Positions 9,344 through 17,125 of a stretch of 42,458 nt of DNA are shown here, in pieces. The stretch covers positions 1 through 42,458 of the forward strand of contig JAUXNG010000076.1 of NCBI GenBank assembly GCA_030682835.1. The letters run 5' to 3'. Each line of letters begins with the position of its first letter. Position 1 is the first letter of the stretch. The DNA comes from Hydrogenophaga sp. (GTDB lineage Bacteria > Pseudomonadota > Gammaproteobacteria > Burkholderiales > Burkholderiaceae_C). Position numbers and translations under genes: made by a program. The notes under the pieces are model-generated. The model did not search any database and was not told the DNA's origin. It saw only the letters and a list, made by a program, of their open reading frames with translations.

Positions 9344-10528
9344 GTGAATGCCGCGTCCCTGCCCCCGCCTGAGTGTGCCGTGCCAGAGCGCCTTGTTTAC
9401 CTGTCTCCTGTCCAATGGGACAGCTTCGCACAGCGGCCACACAAGTTCGTGCAGTGGTGGCACGGTGCCACGGGCGGCGAGGTGATCTGGGTCAACCCCT
9501 ACCCGGCGCGTCTGCCCCGATGGACCGATCTGGCGCGTCTGCGTCAGGCACCGGCGCTGGTGGGCGAGGCGATACCGGCGTGGCTACAGGTTCTGCACGT
9601 GTCACCATGGCCACTGGAGCCCTTGCCGTTGACCAGCGCGCTGCTCACAAGGCTTTGGCAGCCGGTGCTGCAACGCATTGAAGACTTCGCGCAAATGCCG
9701 GGTACCTCGCTGGTGATCGGCAAACCCTCTCGCATGGCTTTGCACGTCGCCCGATCCGGATGGTTTGCCAGCAAAACCTACGACGCCATGGACGACTTCC
9801 CTGCGTTCCACCAAGGACGGGCTGGTCGTGTGATGGCCGGGGTGGAACAACACATCGTGGCGCACATGGACAGTGTTATTACATCTTCCTCGGCACTGGC
9901 GGCGAAATTCAATGTTCTGCACCCCCGGGTGGTGAAAATACTCAACGGACTGGACCCGGCAGCCGTACCCGGTCACCTGTTTGCCCGACGGCCCACCACC
10001 CCGCCGGTTTTGGGATACGTGGGCACCATTCGCGAGTGGTTCGACTGGGCATTGGTGACTCAAGTTGCTGAGGCTGTCCCGGCAGTACAGGTGCGCCTGA
10101 TCGGACCCTTGGACCATCCATGCCCGCACCCGCTTCCTTCCAATGTGGAGTGTCTGCCCGCATGTTCGCACGGCGCAGCCATTGAGCACATGGCGGGTTT
10201 TTCAGCCGGACTCATTCCATTCAGGGTCAACCGTCTCACCCGGGCCGTCGATCCCATCAAATATTATGAATATGCGGCGTTGGGATTGCCGGTGCTGAGC
10301 ACCGCGTTCGGTGAAATGGAAACGCGGTCATCTGCCGAAGGCGTTTTTCACATCGCCCGAGATGAAGACGCTTTACCAGCGCTAATGGCTGCACTGTCGT
10401 GGCAGATCGGCGGGCACGCGGTACGGAACTTTCGCCTGAACAACAGCTGGGCTGCGCGATTTGGCTCAGCCGGACTTCTCCATGGCAGTCTCTCGCAACA
10501 AGCGACGGTAGCGCCAGAAGGCATCTGA
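9344..10528 (+). CDS. group-1 glycosyltransferase (TuaH-like)
   Basis: A 394-residue protein of the GT-B fold. Recognisable blocks are the N-terminal QRPHKF segment, DAMDDFPAF in the middle, SSALAAKFN followed by ILNGLD, and the C-terminal donor-site block KYYEYAALGLPVLST. These resemble the TuaH-like glycosyltransferases of polysaccharide clusters. It presumably adds one sugar during repeat-unit or adaptor synthesis at the inner membrane; donor and acceptor are unknown. The GTG at 9344 is the first usable start, 21 bases after the fusion gene, but it lacks a good ribosome-binding site, so the N-terminus may be shorter. Its last 63 bases overlap the end of the convergent GT2 gene. Confidence 0.82.
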   Translation: MNAASLPPPECAVPERLVYLSPVQWDSFAQRPHKFVQWWHGATGGEVIWVNPYPARLPRWTDLARLRQAPALVGEAIPAWLQVLHVSPWPLEPLPLTSALLTRLWQPVLQRIEDFAQMPGTSLVIGKPSRMALHVARSGWFASKTYDAMDDFPAFHQGRAGRVMAGVEQHIVAHMDSVITSSSALAAKFNVLHPRVVKILNGLDPAAVPGHLFARRPTTPPVLGYVGTIREWFDWALVTQVAEAVPAVQVRLIGPLDHPCPHPLPSNVECLPACSHGAAIEHMAGFSAGLIPFRVNRLTRAVDPIKYYEYAALGLPVLSTAFGEMETRSSAEGVFHIARDEDALPALMAALSWQIGGHAVRNFRLNNSWAARFGSAGLLHGSLSQQATVAPEGI

Positions 10529-11224
10529 GGACCACATGCGCAACAAGCTGGCGATGTGGTGACCCAGATGTAGAAGTGAGCGCCCGCTGTCTCGCTGCCA
10601 TTCATGATGAAGAGCGATGTCTGGATGGTGGTCAACCGTCCAGCCCTTGAGGATCAACCGGGCGCAAAGATCAAAGTCCTCGCAGTACAGGACATAGCGC
10701 TCGTCAAATCCCCTCAGCGCACGAAATGCCGGGGCCGGCATCAGCATGAACATGCCCTTCACCCAGCCAAGGCGAGGCGCAGCAGCGCCCTGTTCCCGCC
10801 CGAGCATGCGGCGTGCGAGCAGGCCCCAAGGGGTGATGAGACTGCGGGGATGGTCCCGCGGCACACCATGTTCGTCCGTTTCCTGTGGGGCGAGAAGACC
10901 TGTGTGCTTCCCCTTGCGCGCCAATAGACGAGAAATCACATCGGAGCTCATTCGCACGTCTGGATTGATCACGAGAAACCAGTCCGTATCGCAATGTTCA
11001 AAGGCACGGTTGTGGTTGGCACCAAAACCAGACGCCTGAACGTTTCTTATTGCAACCACCGGGATTCGCCCACGGAATTGATTAGGAAACTCTTCTCCCG
11101 GTACATTGAAGGTCACAATGATTTTTTCAATCACTGCGCCACAATGGAGATTCAGATCATGTAGCAAATTCGCAACCAGATGCAGCTGATTGTGACTAAC
11201 CACAGAAACAGTGACTGGTTTCAT
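10466..11224 (-). CDS. family 2 glycosyltransferase (rhamnosyltransferase-like)
   Basis: About 252 residues with a GT-A fold. The N-terminus begins VTVSVVSHNQL, the nucleotide-sugar site is WFLVINPDVRM, the mid region has the G-W-V-K-G-M-F-M-L-M segment, and GFDERYVLYCEDFDLCARL is the typical block of WbbL-like rhamnosyltransferases. With dTDP-rhamnose made upstream, transfer of rhamnose is a reasonable inference. ATG 11224 starts just before the first beta-strand; ATG 11278 would add 18 residues that look non-homologous. The gene stands on the opposite strand to its neighbours, and its 5' part is markedly AT-rich (about 38% GC at 11101-11160), suggesting separate acquisition. It overlaps the preceding gene tail to tail. 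Confidence 0.88.
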   Translation of the reverse strand: MKPVTVSVVSHNQLHLVANLLHDLNLHCGAVIEKIIVTFNVPGEEFPNQFRGRIPVVAIRNVQASGFGANHNRAFEHCDTDWFLVINPDVRMSSDVISRLLARKGKHTGLLAPQETDEHGVPRDHPRSLITPWGLLARRMLGREQGAAAPRLGWVKGMFMLMPAPAFRALRGFDERYVLYCEDFDLCARLILKGWTVDHHPDIALHHEWQRDSGRSLLHLGHHIASLLRMWSSDAFWRYRRLLRETAMEKSG

Positions 11225-11312
11225 TAGGTTACTGTTGTGTCGGGTCTCAGAGGATTGAATGGGGGACGGCAAATTCATTGCCCCACCATGCTGCCATTAG
11301 CGAGATTCCGAC

Positions 11313-12845
11313 GTGTATCCGATTGATTCACCCAATACCGCGCACGACCCGTTCGCCAAATCCGGCCCGCCGCCCGCCCGCGATCCAGCCGGCGATCTCC
11401 CGCGGTCTATGAAACGCCGATGGCGGGCTTTGTCTCTCTGCTTGACCGATCTCGCAGTGATGCCATTGGCGTGGCTGCTCGCGACCGCTCTCGCGAGCTT
11501 GCTGGCTCGCGCCAGCACCGAGGAGCTCAACCCGCTGGCCACCCGGGGTGGCCATGTGTTCGTGCTCGCGTGCGGGCTGCTGATCGTGACCCTCGCCGTG
11601 CACGGGCACTACAGCCGGCGCGCACCTTTCTGGGAAGAAGTGCGGGAGACCTGGCGGTTTGTCGGCCTGCTGGCCCTGACCCACTTTGCTGTGAATTTTT
11701 TCGCCCAGGTGAGCCACACCCGCACGCTCACCCTGCTGTCCTGGCTGTTGGTGGCCGTGCTGTTGCCTGTGGGTCGCCTGCTGGTCCGGGAGGCGCTGAT
11801 CCGCCTTGGCTGGTGGCAGCTGCCCGCCATCGTGGTGGGCAATGGCGAGGCTGCACGTGAGGTCGTACGCGCACTCGCACATGAGCGCCACATGGGTATT
11901 GCGGTGCGGGGCGTCACACCGTTCCTGCTGACCCGGCCCGAGCCCCTCAGGCACCCAGCGGGGCCCCCCGATACCAGCCGAGCCGCAGTGATGAGCAGGT
12001 ATGTGGCGGCGTCAGCCAGGCAGCGGGGTTGCACCGCCACGGTGGTGGCACTGGACCCTGATATGCGGGAGCAGGCAGCCTCGCTTGTCAACCGGCTACA
12101 CGCCCAGCAGTTTGAGGTGTTTGTGGTGCCCACCATGAACGGTCTGCCGGTGCATGGCCTTCAGACCCAGCATTTCCTGAACGACGACCTGCTGATCATG
12201 CGGCTGCAGCACAAGCTGCTGAGCCCTGCTTCGCGCCGCGTGAAGCGCGCCGTGGATCTTTTGCTGGCCTCAACGGCGCTGGTGCTGTTGGCGCCTCTGA
12301 TGGGCTGGGTGGCGTGGCGCATTCGTCGGGAAGACGGCGGGCCGGTGCTGTTTCACCAGACACGCGTGGGTGCAGGCGGTCGGGATTTCCACATGATCAA
12401 ATTCCGCTCCATGGCACAGGATGCCGAAGCGCTGTTGACGCAGTGGCAGACCGACCAGCCCGATATGTACACCCGTTACGTGGAAAGCAACTTCAAGCTT
12501 GAAAACGACCCGCGTCTTCTGAGGGAAGGAAAATGGATGCGTCGCACCAGCATCGACGAACTGCCACAGCTCTGGAACGTGCTGCGGGGCGACATGAGTC
12601 TGGTGGGGCCACGCCCCCTGCTTCGCCGAGAATTGCCCGAATACCCCGTCGACACGCTCGATCTGTACCAGCGGGTGCGACCCGGCATCACGGGACTGTG
12701 GCAGGTCAGCGGACGCAGTCGCACGTCGTTCGAGAAGCGAGCGGCGCTGGACAGCTGGTACGTACGGAACTGGTCGCTGTGGATCGACTGGGTGGTGCTG
12801 CTCAAGACGGTGCACGTGGTATTGACCCGCCGAGGGGCGGCGTGA
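11313..12845 (+). CDS. wbaP: undecaprenyl-phosphate sugar phosphotransferase (WbaP type)
   Basis: A polyprenyl glycosylphosphotransferase of up to 510 residues that starts glycan assembly by moving a sugar-1-phosphate onto undecaprenyl phosphate. Four likely membrane helices fall between about residues 45 and 160, then a soluble NAD-fold-like region (AIVVGNGEAAREVV), a fifth hydrophobic segment near 318-340, and the catalytic domain: HMIKFRSM, the RRTSIDELPQLWNVL block, GDMSLVGPRP and the PGITGLWQVSGR block. The extended architecture fits WbaP (galactose-1-P) better than short PglC-like enzymes, but the sugar is not proven. The GTG at 11313 has only a weak ribosome-binding site; ATG 11409 is the alternative. 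It is divergent from the GT2 gene. Confidence 0.9.
   Translation: MYPIDSPNTAHDPFAKSGPPPARDPAGDLPRSMKRRWRALSLCLTDLAVMPLAWLLATALASLLARASTEELNPLATRGGHVFVLACGLLIVTLAVHGHYSRRAPFWEEVRETWRFVGLLALTHFAVNFFAQVSHTRTLTLLSWLLVAVLLPVGRLLVREALIRLGWWQLPAIVVGNGEAAREVVRALAHERHMGIAVRGVTPFLLTRPEPLRHPAGPPDTSRAAVMSRYVAASARQRGCTATVVALDPDMREQAASLVNRLHAQQFEVFVVPTMNGLPVHGLQTQHFLNDDLLIMRLQHKLLSPASRRVKRAVDLLLASTALVLLAPLMGWVAWRIRREDGGPVLFHQTRVGAGGRDFHMIKFRSMAQDAEALLTQWQTDQPDMYTRYVESNFKLENDPRLLREGKWMRRTSIDELPQLWNVLRGDMSLVGPRPLLRRELPEYPVDTLDLYQRVRPGITGLWQVSGRSRTSFEKRAALDSWYVRNWSLWIDWVVLLKTVHVVLTRRGAA
11501..11520. repeat. 20-base hairpin repeat, copy 1 (inside wbaP)
   Basis: GCTGGCTCGCGCCAGCACCG. The arms GCTGG and CCAGC flank CTCGCG, forming a small hairpin. 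The same 20 bases occur at 31584-31603 in a non-coding gap. Here they encode part of a membrane-helix end of the sugar transferase. Confidence 0.7.
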
Positions 12846-12870
12846 GGGCTGACCGGACCATGGGCCGACA

Positions 12871-14322
12871 TCACCGCCCGTACCGGTCCTCGTACCGCAC
12901 GATGTCATCCTCGCCCAGGTAACTCCCCGACTGCACCTCGATCAGTTCCAGCGGAATGGTGCCGGGGTTGGACAAGCGGTGCACCTCGCCCAGCGGAATG
13001 TAGGTGGACTGGTTCTCGGTGAGGATCACCACCTTTTCGCCGCAGGTGATTTCGGCGGTGCCTTTCACCACGATCCAGTGTTCGGCGCGGTGGTAGTGCT
13101 TTTGCAGGCTCAGGCTGGCCTTGGGCTTGACCTGGATGCGCTTGACCTTGAAGCGCTCGGACTCGTCGATGCTGTCGTACCAGCCCCAGGGGCGGTGCAC
13201 CTTGCGGTGCAGGTTGTGCTCTTCACGCTGCTGGCTCTGCAGCTGCGCCACGATGTGCTTCACGTCTTGCGCGTGGGCGCGACTGGCCACGAGCACGGCG
13301 TCGGGCGTTTCCACCACCACCAGGTCTTTCACGCCCACCAGGCCCACCAGGCGGCTGCTGGCGTGCACCAGGTTGTTTTGGCTGCCGACGGTCAGCACGT
13401 CGCCCTGGGTGGCGTTGCCGGCCTCGTCTTTGGGCAGCGCGGCCCACACGGCGTCCCAGGCACCGAGGTCGCTCCAGCCGGCGTCTAGCGGCACGACCTG
13501 GATGGGGAATTCGCTGCCGGGGCAGCGTTCCATCACCGCGTAGTCGATCGACTCGGCGGGGATGGCGGCGAACGCTTCTTTGCCCGGGCGGAAAAACTGG
13601 GCGTCGGTGCTGCGGGCGGCCCAGGCGGCGCGGCTGGCGGCGGCGATGTCTGGGCGGAACCGCTCCAGCGCGGCTAGCCACACCGAGGCCTTGAGCACGA
13701 ACATGCCGGCGTTCCAGAGGTAGTCGCCTTCGGCCAGGTAGCGCTGGGCGGTGGCGGCGTCGGGCTTTTCGACGAAGCGCTGCACGGCCACCGCAGCCCC
13801 GGGCTGGGCACCACGGGCGTGGATATAGCCGAAACCGGTTTCGGGCCGCGTGGGCGCCACGCCGAGGATGACGATCTGCCCGTCCACCGCTTGCGCCACT
13901 GCGGCACCCAGCGCGGCGTGAAAGGCGGCCTCGTCGGTCACCACATGGTCGGCGGGTGTGACCACCATCACCGGGTCGCCGCCCTCCTCCAGTGCGGCCA
14001 GCGCGGCAAGGGCCAGCGCCGGGGCGGTGTTGCGCCCCATCGGCTCGAGCAGCACACGCCCCGGCTGGGCCGCGATCTCGCGCATTTGCTCCAGCACCAG
14101 AAAGCGGTGCTCTTCATTGCCCACCACCAGCGCCGGCTGCAGAACAAACCTATCGGGCCCGCCCGCCAGGCCTGCCAGGCGCATGGTGGTCTGCTGGAAC
14201 AGGCTGTGTTCGCCACCGAGACACAGGAACTGCTTGGGAAAGCCCGCGCGTGACAGCGGCCACAGGCGGGTTCCCGAACCACCGGCAAGGATCACGGGAA
14301 TGAGGGGCGGGAAATCGTTCAT
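12871..14322 (-). CDS. manC: mannose-1-phosphate guanylyltransferase / mannose-6-phosphate isomerase
   Basis: A 483-residue bifunctional enzyme that makes GDP-mannose from mannose-1-phosphate and, in many homologues, also converts fructose-6-phosphate to mannose-6-phosphate. The N-terminal nucleotidyltransferase has GGSGTRLWPLSR, MGRNTAPA and the FVEKP motif. The C-terminal cupin isomerase domain has RPWGWYDSI, HYHRAEHW and the Y-I-P-L-G-E-V-H-R segment. Length is normal. The gene is convergent with wbaP with a 25-base gap, so it has its own promoter in the spacer beyond 14322. It indicates mannose or a GDP-mannose-derived sugar (fucose, rhamnose, perosamine) in the polymer; no GDP-sugar-modifying gene is visible in the window. 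Confidence 0.95.
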   Translation of the reverse strand: MNDFPPLIPVILAGGSGTRLWPLSRAGFPKQFLCLGGEHSLFQQTTMRLAGLAGGPDRFVLQPALVVGNEEHRFLVLEQMREIAAQPGRVLLEPMGRNTAPALALAALAALEEGGDPVMVVTPADHVVTDEAAFHAALGAAVAQAVDGQIVILGVAPTRPETGFGYIHARGAQPGAAVAVQRFVEKPDAATAQRYLAEGDYLWNAGMFVLKASVWLAALERFRPDIAAASRAAWAARSTDAQFFRPGKEAFAAIPAESIDYAVMERCPGSEFPIQVVPLDAGWSDLGAWDAVWAALPKDEAGNATQGDVLTVGSQNNLVHASSRLVGLVGVKDLVVVETPDAVLVASRAHAQDVKHIVAQLQSQQREEHNLHRKVHRPWGWYDSIDESERFKVKRIQVKPKASLSLQKHYHRAEHWIVVKGTAEITCGEKVVILTENQSTYIPLGEVHRLSNPGTIPLELIEVQSGSYLGEDDIVRYEDRYGR

Positions 14323-14768
14323 GCGGCTCTACCTGGTCAAGACGCGCTGTCCCGGCACACGTCGAACCACTTGGGGAGCGTGAGCCTGCGTCGGATTTTC
14401 ATGAGGCGTCCACTGTAGACGATGGACCACACCCGAGTTGTATCTGCCGCTCACCCGGCGAGTGGCCAAAAAAAAGCCACCGCAAGCGGTGGCTTTGAAA
14501 GTCCTTGGAAGGACGTCGTTGGGAACCTCTTCAAACGCTGTTGGACCGTGTGTTGTGTTTGGTCGTACCCAGGAACTGATTTTTTAAACTCAAGTTGTGA
14601 CAGCAACCACTCAATTGTGCGTTGCACCAAAGCCGGACACCACCCCCCATTGGGGGGATCTGTGTCTTTTTCTTTGGCAATAAAACCCAGACCCCCGCGC
14701 ACTGTCGCGGCACAGACAAGCATGACCAAAGCCTGACAGTTGAGGCGGGTCGTTTGCCGTTCACCCGT
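14323..14768. other. 446-base spacer upstream of manC and downstream of the sensor kinase
   Basis: No recognised protein gene. Reverse strand, right to left: a stretch with an inverted repeat CCCCCC-ATT-GGGGGG (14643-14657), an AT-richer part around 14578-14610, and a strong terminator at 14468-14496. This could be the long 3' end of the sensor-kinase transcript or a separate small RNA. Between the terminator and manC lies a 21-codon reverse-strand frame (14337-14402, beginning MKIRRR) ending 14 bases before the manC ATG; it may be chance. A 92-codon reverse frame through the terminator has no family resemblance and runs through the hairpin itself. Confidence 0.5.
14468..14496 (-). terminator. 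rho-independent terminator, reverse strand
   Basis: Read on the reverse strand, AAAGCCACCG and CGGTGGCTTT form a 10-bp stem around a short loop (14473-14496), followed at once by a run of eight T (14468-14475 as A on the plus strand). This is a textbook intrinsic terminator. It would end transcripts coming leftward from the sensor kinase at 14769-16052 or from a small RNA in the spacer, and protects manC from read-through. Confidence 0.8.
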
Positions 14769-16052
14769 TCAGATCGGCAGCTCGACCACAAACCTCGCAC
14801 CGCCGCCCTCTCGCCCTTCGCAGCGCGCGTGCCCGCCGTGGCGCTCGGCAATGGTGCGGACAAGAGACAGCCCGAGTCCTACGCCGCCCTCACGCTCGCT
14901 GGAGCCGGGCAGACGATAGAAGGGCTCGAAGATGCGCTCGCGCAGCTCAGGCGGCACGCCTGGGCCCCGGTCCTCCACGCTGATCACCAACGTCCGCTCG
15001 CTTGGGTGCTCGCCTGAAGCTGCCATTCGAGCACCGGACCTGTCGCGCCATGCCATGCTCAGGCGCACCGGCGAAGTGCCTTCCGCAGCCGCGCCGGGCG
15101 TGCCGTAACGGCGGGCGTTTTCGAGCAGGTTGCGCAACAGCCGGCGCAGCAGGCGCGCATGGCCCTGCACCAGCACGGGGGAGACGCCTGGCGGCAGGTC
15201 CAGGTCGGCACCGGTGCGGGCGCATTCTTCGGCTGCCAGCCCCACCAGGTCCACCTCTTCGGTGGCGCCGAGTGACGACGCGTCGCTGGCGTCGCGCATG
15301 TCGAGCCGGCTGGCCAGCAGGATCTCATCGATCAGCTGGTCCAGCTCGTCGATGCTGCGTGCCATCTCGCGCCGCTGCGTGGCGCTGGTGGTGTCGGCGC
15401 CCAGCAGCTCCAGCCCCATGCGGATGCGGGCCAGGGGCGAGCGCAGCTCATGCGAGGCATTGGCCAGCAGGGCCTTGTGCGACTGCATGAGCGTCTGCAC
15501 CCGCTCGGCCGCGGCGTTGAAGCGCTCGGCCAGATAGGCCACTTCGTCCTGCCCGTGCACCGGCAGGCGGGTGGACAGATCGCCATCCCCCCAACGCTCC
15601 ACGCCCTTCTGCAGGGCTTCCAGTCGCTTGGTGAGGCGGCGCACGATGGGGTAGGCGCCCAGCGCCACCGCCAGCGCGACCAGGCCGAGCAGCCAGGCAA
15701 AGCCCTGCGGCGTCTGCATCCAGGCCTGGGTGCGAGACCCTGGGCCGCTGGCGCCCGGCGGGCGGCCGGGTCGCGGCAGCTGCACATACAGGGTCTGCCC
15801 GTCTTTCATGAGCACCTGAAATTCCAGCGCTTCGCCGGGCACCCGCACGGCGCGCGCCGGCGCCTGGCCCACCACCTCACCGGCACTGTTGCGCAACACG
15901 ATCACGCGCCCCGCCCGGCCAGCGTTCTGCTCGCGCTCATGGTCCAGCGCGGCCTGCCACAGCCAGCCCACCGCCAACGTGAGCACCGCCACGGCCGCCA
16001 CCACGGCCAGCCAGATGCGCAGGTACAGGCGCTGGGTGAGCAGGCCTTTCAC
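14769..16052 (-). CDS. two-component sensor histidine kinase
   Basis: A 427-residue membrane kinase. A first membrane helix (about 13-33) is followed by a short periplasmic sensor region, a second helix near 115-135, a HAMP-like linker, the phospho-acceptor H-box ASHELRSPLARIRMG with H201, and a HATPase domain ending in VEDRGPGVPP and GVGLGLSLVRTIAERHGG. It resembles RstB/CpxA-like OmpR-partner kinases. It should autophosphorylate on H201 and pass phosphate to the response regulator encoded upstream. The signal is unknown; the sensor region is short, about 80 residues. The gap to the regulator gene is long for a two-component operon (268 bases) and holds a GC-rich repeat. Confidence 0.93.
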   Translation of the reverse strand: MKGLLTQRLYLRIWLAVVAAVAVLTLAVGWLWQAALDHEREQNAGRAGRVIVLRNSAGEVVGQAPARAVRVPGEALEFQVLMKDGQTLYVQLPRPGRPPGASGPGSRTQAWMQTPQGFAWLLGLVALAVALGAYPIVRRLTKRLEALQKGVERWGDGDLSTRLPVHGQDEVAYLAERFNAAAERVQTLMQSHKALLANASHELRSPLARIRMGLELLGADTTSATQRREMARSIDELDQLIDEILLASRLDMRDASDASSLGATEEVDLVGLAAEECARTGADLDLPPGVSPVLVQGHARLLRRLLRNLLENARRYGTPGAAAEGTSPVRLSMAWRDRSGARMAASGEHPSERTLVISVEDRGPGVPPELRERIFEPFYRLPGSSEREGGVGLGLSLVRTIAERHGGHARCEGREGGGARFVVELPI

Positions 16053-16270
16053 GATGCAGCGCCTCGCCGGCCACCGCGGGGCCTGCTACGCGGTGTTTTC
16101 AAGGCTACGCACGGCCACCGATGGGTGCGATGGCGTCGGCTGTGTCCGCACCGCATCGCGAACGACGAATAGGCAGGAAGCGACGCGTCGAAGCCCGTTC
16201 CAAGCCCGGCGCGATATGCCCCCATCCAGAGGTGCAGTGGAACCGGCTCTGCCGGGCCACAGTGCACCGT

Positions 16271-16313
16271 CCCCCCGGCGGGGGGAAGACGCGAAGCGGC
16301 GCAGGGGGGGTAC
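16271..16313. repeat. GC-rich dispersed repeat between response regulator and kinase
   Basis: A CCCCCC-GGC-GGGGGG hairpin (16271-16285) is followed by GAAGACGCGAAGCGGCGCAG and a run of seven G ending near 16310. As I recall, this combination is a frequent intergenic element in Comamonadaceae genomes. It fills the end of the 268-base gap between the two genes of the two-component pair. I see no open frame or terminator T-run with it. Confidence 0.55.
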
Positions 16314-16320
16314 ACCACCT

Positions 16321-17040
16321 CTAGTCCTGTTGCTTGGCGAAAACGTAACCCACGCCGCGCACCGTGAGGATGCGCTTGGGGTCTTTGCTGTCGACCTCGA
16401 TGGCGTTGCGGATACGGCCGATGTGCACATCGATCGAGCGGTCAAACGCTTCCAGCTCGCGTCCGCGCACCGCCTCCATGATCTGGTCGCGGGTGAGCAC
16501 GCGCCCGGCGCGCTCGGCCATGGCCACCAGCAGGTCGAACTGGTACGAGGTGAGGTCGCAAGGCTGGCCGCTCACCTGCACCGTGCGGGCGTCGCGGTCG
16601 ATCTCCAGCGAGCCAAAGCGCAGGGGTGGCGTGCTGCGGCTGGAACCGGCACCGGGCCCCCCGTCGCCGCGGCGGCGCAGCACGGCGCGGATACGCGCCA
16701 GCAGTTCGCGCGGCTCGAAGGGTTTGGGCAGGTAGTCGTCGGCGCCGATCTCCAGGCCGATGATGCGATCCATCGGATCGCCCTTGGCGGTGAGCATGAT
16801 CACCGGGACGCGGGCCGCCTCGCTGGGCAGGGCGCGGATGCGCCGGCACACCTCCAGGCCGTCGATGCCGGGCATCATCAGGTCCAGGATGATGAGCTCG
16901 GGCAGCATCAGCTGTAATTGCTCTAGGCCTTGCTCGCCGTCGGCCGCGTGCACCACGTCGAAACCCGACTGCCCGAGGTACTCGACCACCATCTGGGCCA
17001 GGCGGCCGTCGTCTTCAATCATCAGCAACTGGGGTGTCAT
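16321..17040 (-). CDS. OmpR-family response regulator
   Basis: A 239-residue regulator. The receiver domain has the acidic pair in MIEDDG, phospho-acceptor D53 in ILDLMMPG, and the switch lysine in the LPKPFEPREL region. The C-terminal winged helix includes LTSYQFDLL, VLTRDQIM, DRSIDVHIGRIRNAIE and the final RGVGYVFA. The organisation matches RstA/OmpR-type activators working with the adjacent sensor kinase. ATG 17040 gives a normal N-terminus (MTPQLLMIEDD); the frame is open further upstream but without homology. The gene is divergent from the acyl-CoA ligase at 17126, with an 85-base region between that probably holds both promoters. Confidence 0.94.
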   Translation of the reverse strand: MTPQLLMIEDDGRLAQMVVEYLGQSGFDVVHAADGEQGLEQLQLMLPELIILDLMMPGIDGLEVCRRIRALPSEAARVPVIMLTAKGDPMDRIIGLEIGADDYLPKPFEPRELLARIRAVLRRRGDGGPGAGSSRSTPPLRFGSLEIDRDARTVQVSGQPCDLTSYQFDLLVAMAERAGRVLTRDQIMEAVRGRELEAFDRSIDVHIGRIRNAIEVDSKDPKRILTVRGVGYVFAKQQD

Positions 17041-17125
17041 GGTTTCAGTGTAGCCACGTCGAGGAAACGGCCCATGTTGATGGGGGCGTGTCAGCCCCGC
17101 ATGAGGCTGGCGTAAAGTTCGGTGA

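Noticed and set aside
14451..14729. 92-codon reverse-strand frame in the manC-kinase spacer
   Set aside because: It reads straight through the terminator hairpin (ending PPLAVAFFWP) and resembles no family.
16271..16313. GC-rich hairpin as a terminator of the response-regulator gene
   Set aside because: No T-run on either side; the element looks like a dispersed repeat.
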